Of a stretch of DNA of 64,000 nucleotides, positions 59,401-64,000 are shown piece after piece. The position numbers and the translations under genes were made by a program. The notes beneath the pieces are model-generated. The model saw only the letters and a list, made by a program, of their open reading frames with translations. It did no database searches and had not been told where the DNA came from. Position 1 is the stretch's first letter. Each line of letters begins with the position of its first letter. Source of the stretch: Tyto alba (taxonomy: Eukaryota; Chordata; Aves; Strigiformes; Tytonidae); NCBI RefSeq assembly GCF_018691265.1, contig NW_024881329.1, forward strand, positions 4,960,001-5,024,000, given 5' to 3'.

Positions 59401-62400
59401 GTAAATCTATATACAAGAGGATAGTTGAAGAGTTGGAATAACTTTTAAAATCTTTCAAAATATCTTTTCTAGGTAACACATACAATATCCCAATTTGCCT
59501 GTGGCTGTTGGACACCTACCCTTTCAACCCCCCAATTTGTTTTGTTAAACCCACTAGCTCTATGACAATAAAAACTGGGAAGCATGTTGATGCAAATGGA
59601 AAGATATATCTTCCTTATCTGCATGAGTGGAAATATGTAAGTATAGGGAACTTGAAATTCTCAAATTCCTCAGGTCTGAATTCTTTTAGATAGTTGTATC
59701 ATTCTTAACAAAAACTATAATCTTTATTTGATATCTTAAATAATTTTTGTTAAATTAAAACAACTGTGTGGATTGTAGAACTAAGAACATTTGGAAATAG
59801 GATATGTAATCTGGTGCTGCATTTGTGATGCTTGTCCTTATTTTGGTAAAATGAAATCATGGCTATATTAAATGTAGTTATAAACCAAGAAGCATGGTTT
59901 TGCTATATTTAAAGGAGGTTTGTGCCACTCCTTAGTGGGTTAGAATATTTTGTCTGTTGAGCCATTCTGAACCTGGGCAAAAGCTGTATGCTTTATGAAA
60001 TTGAAATCTTTGAAAACTCAGTGATCAGTACTTTATGTTGGAGAGTGGATTTAAGTTTTAAAAAAATTAATTGTAATCCATCACTGCACAGTCATCTTCA
60101 GTGATTTATTGCCCTGCAGTTGATACAGAACAATGTATTACCCAGTTTATTCTGAGTGTAAATGCTACTGCAGCTGTATTTTGCTATACCGTTTTGAATA
60201 CCAGCTGACTGGATTTGGTATCTAAAGGAATCCACGAAGGAAGTTAAATATGCACCTTTTTTTTTTTTTTTTTTTTTTTTTTTCAATTACAACATATATA
60301 TTTTTAAAAAATTAAGTCCCCACAAATAAAAGGGTGGCTTTTGTGAGCTGATGGAATGTTATAATTTTGTTATTATAGTCAGTTAAACTGTCTGTTAGCA
60401 AGATCAACCACTTGTGATTTGCTTACCCTCCCAGCCCCAGTCAGACTTGCTAGAACTGATTCAGGTCATGATCGTTGTGTTTGGTGAGGAACCTCCAGTC
60501 TTTTCTCGGCCTACGGCTTCGTCAAGCTACCCACCATACCAGGCCACAGGCCCACCAACTAGTAAGTGGTCATGACTACTGATATTAATGCTCCAAAGTG
60601 ATTGTTGCTCTGCATAGCTTATCAACAACTGATGTATACTACTCAAGAATGACTTTCTATATCAGTGGCTAATGATTTCACCTGTGTTGTACTTGGCCTT
60701 TTTGAACTATGTTGAAAGAATGTGTGTGGTGTTTTGGCTTTTGGAAGGAAGGGAAAAATCAAGTTTGTATTTAAAAACAAAACACAAACACCTCCCAAGT
60801 CCCTCAAAACAGCGAGTAACCTGTCAACATTCAGAACTATCCTTAAAAAGAGATTATTCAGATAACTGTCTTAAATTTTTTTTATTCTAATAATACAAGT
60901 CCATCTGTTAAGTTTCCTGCAACCATTGATTTCGTAAGCGTAAGCATACTGCTTGTGTTCCCTGTGCTCACACTCTTTTTTTATTGCTGGCTGAATATGA
61001 AAAAACCCACCTTGTGATTTTTCATTCTTCTCTGTTGATTTGGTGCTGTGACTTGGTACCCATTCTTATTTTCTTGCAAAAATTCTCAAGACTTTAAAAA
61101 TTTTTATTTATTTAAACTTCTGGAGGCATCTTACTTTAAAGACTGGGGATACGTGAGTGGGGGAAATGAAGGAAGTGGGAAACTGTAAGTCCTAGAAATT
61201 CTTCCAGGGGGAGACTTCATTGTGTGGAAAAAAAACCCCAAAACAGTAGAGTAGACCTACTCAAGCCAAAGACTGGGGCAGGAGGGGAGTGGGGAGCAGA
61301 TTAGCTGCAGATTGTTTAATGGTGTTATAATGGTTCTACATTAGTTTAATGGTAGAATATTTTGGGGTTATATATTTTTGCTGTATTTGAGGTTATATAT
61401 TTCTGCTGTATTTTTAAGGCTATGTCTGTTTTTTGTTGTAATACTGCTTTTTTCAGAACATGGTGTTACAGCTGAGAAGCTGAAGGACTATTCATTACAG
61501 TTTTCAGTGCAAAGCATTTTTAACAGGGTCTTAGATTCTTAACATGTGAGGAAAGGTCTAGCAATCATTAATGGGAACACTAGGCATAGCTGGCTAAAGG
61601 TAAGTGTGTGGGACTTGGAGTGTCCAGTTCTAGCTCCCTAGGAGCACTAGATCATTCCACTGTTCTGATTTTCCAAGAACAGTGGGTGTCAGTACAAGTA
61701 TAGTTTTAGTAGAGACTGTGTCTTGTATTGCTTTAGGGAAAGACCATTGATTAAAACACACTTGATTACTTTTGTAGTTACTCAGGGCTAGCATAGCTGA
61801 AGTAAATTTAGTGGAAATGTTTCAGGATTTTCACATTGTTAATAGCTCCTTAGTTTTACCAATGTAAACGGCTTTTCCTAATTTTACAGATGTTTAAATT
61901 TGTTTGGTTTTTTTTTTTTTTTTTTTTTTAATTCTAGATACTGTTTAAGAAGAAATTCAGCTTTTTTAAAAAAATTGAATCATTTGAAAGCATTCAAAGA
62001 CGAAAATAGCTTATCTCTTTTCAAAAGAAAAAAAAGCTGTTTGGTGTAATATTCCTGTAATTACTAGAAACATGGAATAAATATATTCAAACTATAATTT
62101 TTATAATAAAATTGTCAGATTTCCAAGATGAAACTTAAAAGTGCTAAAAGACTGTTAAAGCCTTAGACATTTCTACGTGCTGATAAAAGATTTTAAAATA
62201 TAACTTCTAAATAGGAGAAATTACTGGATAAGAACATGGTTGGATTGTTAAATATCTGTCAACTGTTGTGAAGTCTAGCTACTCTGAAGGTACTTAAGTT
62301 ATACACTTACTATTTAGTGAGGAGAGAACAATTGATACATTGGAAAGGTTATTCTCTTTTTTGAGCTATTGTATAAAAAAAATGGAGACACCTCTTCAGG

Positions 62401-63205
62401 TGTGTCATCTGTAACAACACTGCATTTTTTTCTGAGTTCCCTAGCTGCAGATACTTTTTCTTGTGTATCCACATTTTACTTAGTACAACTACTCGTCATG
62501 AATTTTAAATTGATATCCATTTTTATCCATGCAGTGGTTAGTTTAAAGTAATGATCAAGAAAAATTATGCAGTGAAAGGTGTTGTAGCTAGGTGTTCTAA
62601 GGAATGTATAATTGACTTCAATTACAGTTCTCATACTCTCCCTCCAAACAAAATACTCTTGAAAATGCTTTAACATCAGTTGGTAGGTAGAGGTAGAATC
62701 TTCAGAAATGCAAAATTTGCCTGCGTTTTGTGAAAATGGGGTTGGATACAGAAAGGAAATTCTACCTGGTTAGTACATGGAGGGAAGGTCTCCTGCAGTT
62801 TAGTCCTTTCTGTGTTTTGGGGGGAAGCAGCTGCCTTGGTCCGTTGGCACGGAGATTCCTCAGAGCCGCCCTCGGCCCGTGTCCCCGGCCAGGCTGCACA
62901 CCAGCAGCGTGGGAGCTGCGTGAAGCGGTGGCGTTAGAGGTGCAGGGTACATGATTGGGGGGGGGGGGGTGGGGGTGGCCACAGAATGACTTCTCTTGTT
63001 GTTTCATTGTGTTACACTGTATTCATTGTTCAGTGGTATTTTGAAAAGCATCTTGCTGCAGCTTAATAATATATATGTAATCTTAATGCATATTAAACTT
63101 CTGAAAAGTAAAATATACAAAATCATTATTTTATTTAGCTTCCTATGTGCCAGGCATTCCAGGTGGAATATCTACTTATCCAGCAGGAAGCACTCCAAAC
63201 CCAAG
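53152..63205 (+). CDS. TSG101: TSG101, ESCRT-I subunit (partial, first six coding exons)
   Basis: Exons 53152-53193, 56897-56981, 58825-58890, 59473-59636, 60435-60561 and 63139-63205 give 183 complete codons plus two bases. The family protein is about 390 residues, so the proline-rich remainder, coiled coil and steadiness box lie beyond the window. The UEV domain spans residues 1-145. Residue numbering is identical to human, with Tyr63, Tyr68, Asn69, Met95, Val141 and Phe142 of the P[TS]AP-binding groove all present. Tyr110 stands in place of the E2 catalytic cysteine. Established role: ESCRT-I recognition of ubiquitinated cargo and of P[TS]AP late-domain motifs at endosomes and in abscission. 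The start is fixed by a GCCGCCATGG context and the conserved MAVSESQLKKMLAK. Confidence 0.97.
53194..56896 (+). other. TSG101: TSG101 intron 1
   Basis: GTAACG to TTTTCCAG. Contains the rest of the CpG island, a pair of coding-like open segments at 53992-54121 and 54454-54568 (see findings), and an AATAAA overlapping an A-run at 54770-54788. No repeat family assigned. Confidence 0.8.
54773..54788. repeat. Poly(A) run
   Basis: Sixteen A residues overlapping an AATAAA hexamer at 54770-54775, in TSG101 intron 1. Confidence 0.85.
56897..56981 (+). CDS. TSG101: TSG101 coding exon 2
   Basis: 85 nt encoding YKYRDLTVQETTSVITQYKD and KPVMDSY. Phase 1 end with a GTTAGT donor. Confidence 0.97.
56982..58824 (+). 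other. TSG101: TSG101 intron 2
   Basis: GTTAGT to CCTTTCAG. No feature recognised. Confidence 0.8.
58825..58890 (+). CDS. TSG101: TSG101 coding exon 3
   Basis: 66 nt encoding VFNDGSSRELMSLSGTIPVP and YR (Tyr63 of the binding groove). Donor GTATGC. Confidence 0.97.
58891..59472 (+). other. TSG101: TSG101 intron 3
   Basis: GTATGC to TTTTCTAG. Nothing further recognised. Confidence 0.8.
59473..59636 (+). CDS. TSG101: TSG101 coding exon 4
   Basis: 164 nt encoding GNTYNIPICLWLLDTYPFNP and KHVDANGKIYLPYLHEWKY. Same length and phases as UEVLD exon 4. The last residue is Tyr119 where human has His. Donor GTAAGT. Confidence 0.97.
59637..60434 (+). other. TSG101: TSG101 intron 4
   Basis: GTAAGT to CCTCCCAG. 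Contains a 27-T tract at 60257-60283, about 150 bases before the acceptor. Confidence 0.85.
60257..60283. repeat. Poly(T) tract
   Basis: Twenty-seven T residues in TSG101 intron 4, with no retroposon body recognised next to it. Confidence 0.9.
60435..60561 (+). CDS. TSG101: TSG101 coding exon 5
   Basis: 127 nt encoding PQSDLLELIQVMIVVFGEEP and PVFSRP (Val141, Phe142, Ser143) through YPPYQATGPPT. This is the end of the UEV domain and the start of the proline-rich region. Donor GTAAGT. Confidence 0.97.
60562..63138 (+). other. TSG101: TSG101 intron 5
   Basis: GTAAGT to TTATTTAG. Contains a poly(T) run near 61911-61929 and a 13-G run at 62957-62969 within a short GC-rich patch (62820-62990). 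No exon recognised. Confidence 0.8.
63139..63205 (+). CDS. TSG101: TSG101 coding exon 6
   Basis: 67 nt encoding SYVPGIPGGISTYPAGSTPN and Pro, part of the proline-rich linker. Ends in phase 2 at GTAAAA. Later exons are outside the window. Confidence 0.9.
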
Positions 63206-64000
63206 GTAAAAACCCCTTTAAACCATCATCATTTACATAATAGACAGCTTCACTGAACAGTATCTAGTTCTAGCTCTATTTTCTTACAGTATATTTGTTG
63301 TATAATTACCCTGTTAGCAGTTTTCTTTAAAAGTGAGGACTGAATTCTTGTCAATAGCCAAAAGAAAGTGTGAGAGAGGTTTAAATTTCTTAGTGTTGCT
63401 TGCTTCAAATACAATATACTTAAGTGATAAATATATTTTGAAAAATGATTACTTAACTCTCAGATGTTATCTTCCTTCACCCGTGTATTGGATTAGTTTT
63501 TTATTAGCATTGTTCGTATTGTTTGGGGTAATTAGGAACTCAAAACCTTGAGTCAAACATAAGTGTGGACTTAGGTCAGAGCAGTCTAAGAGAATTTGAA
63601 GGGTACAAAATAATTTTTAAAGTTTTTTATTAATATAAAACAATACTTTAAAGTATATTATATAATAGTTTGGAATAAAGTTTTCCAGAAAACTTGCAGT
63701 TCTGTCCTAGCAAATAGTAAGATGCTGATGGCTGCCTCCTAGTGTGTACATACATTTTTTTGTATCATAATCAATTCTTTTTATTATTAATGTCCTGATT
63801 TTGTGTTAGGAGCATACAGGGAGTTGCTGTAGTGTATAACATTTTGATTTAAAAAAAAAAAAATCACTAGGAAGGTGAGGGTGTTATGTTTTAAGAAGTG
63901 AAAAATGGGGATTTTTGTAAATTCTTGTGGCAGGTTTTTTCCTCCTAAATACATTTATTTAAAGTGCTCTTAATGTTTGTACAAAAATGAATAATAGAAG
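63206..64000 (+). other. TSG101: TSG101 intron 6, runs off the window
   Basis: Starts GTAAAA. AT-rich with a 13-A run near 63851. No coding exon 7 was found before the window ends. Confidence 0.8.

Noticed and set aside
1..64000. CRISPR arrays, bacterial operons, tRNA or rRNA genes
   Set aside because: No regularly spaced direct repeats were found, no tRNA B-box motif in a cloverleaf context, and no rRNA-like sequence. The window is vertebrate nuclear DNA.

Overview
The window is vertebrate nuclear DNA, almost certainly from a bird. Genes are split by GT-AG introns and start in CpG islands. The interspersed repeats include CR1 LINE fragments with the typical avian 3' tail, and solo LTRs of a type I recognise from bird genomes. 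I cannot name the species.

Three protein-coding genes lie head to tail on the + strand. SPTY2D1 (12395-29587, six coding exons, 755 codons) encodes the SPT2 histone H3-H4 chaperone. UEVLD (38776-51165, twelve coding exons, 479 codons) encodes a ubiquitin E2-variant domain fused to a lactate/malate dehydrogenase-like domain. TSG101 (53152 to beyond the window, first six coding exons, 183 complete codons) encodes the ESCRT-I subunit that binds ubiquitin and late-domain motifs. The order SPTY2D1-UEVLD-TSG101 matches the block known from human 11p15. Every coding exon was joined by reading phase, and all joins close in frame.

Layout: 1-11.7 kb has no recognised gene. It holds a degenerate minisatellite (about 4.25-4.45 kb), a CpG-rich patch without a gene (5.54-5.96 kb), a solo LTR with a perfect 5-bp target-site duplication (6456-7054) and an old CR1 copy (about 8.0-9.05 kb). 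From 11.7 to 12.85 kb is the SPTY2D1 CpG-island promoter. SPTY2D1 intron 1 (about 10 kb) carries two CR1 tails and a second solo LTR with a perfect 5-bp duplication (21357-22254). The SPTY2D1 3' UTR may reach about 33.1 kb. An intergenic stretch follows to the UEVLD island at 38.68 kb. UEVLD intron 5 holds a probable third solo LTR. About 2 kb separate UEVLD from the TSG101 island.

Functionally, UEVLD and TSG101 are tandem paralogues over their UEV halves, with coding exons 1-4 of 42/85/63/164 and 42/85/66/164 nt. The dehydrogenase half of UEVLD keeps the nucleotide-binding motif but has lost key catalytic positions. SPTY2D1 is unrelated to them and simply adjacent. I found no operon-like, CRISPR or otherwise novel gene system. 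The items most worth a second look are the coding minisatellite in SPTY2D1, the UEVLD pseudo-active site, the LTR insertions and a coding-like exon pair inside TSG101 intron 1.
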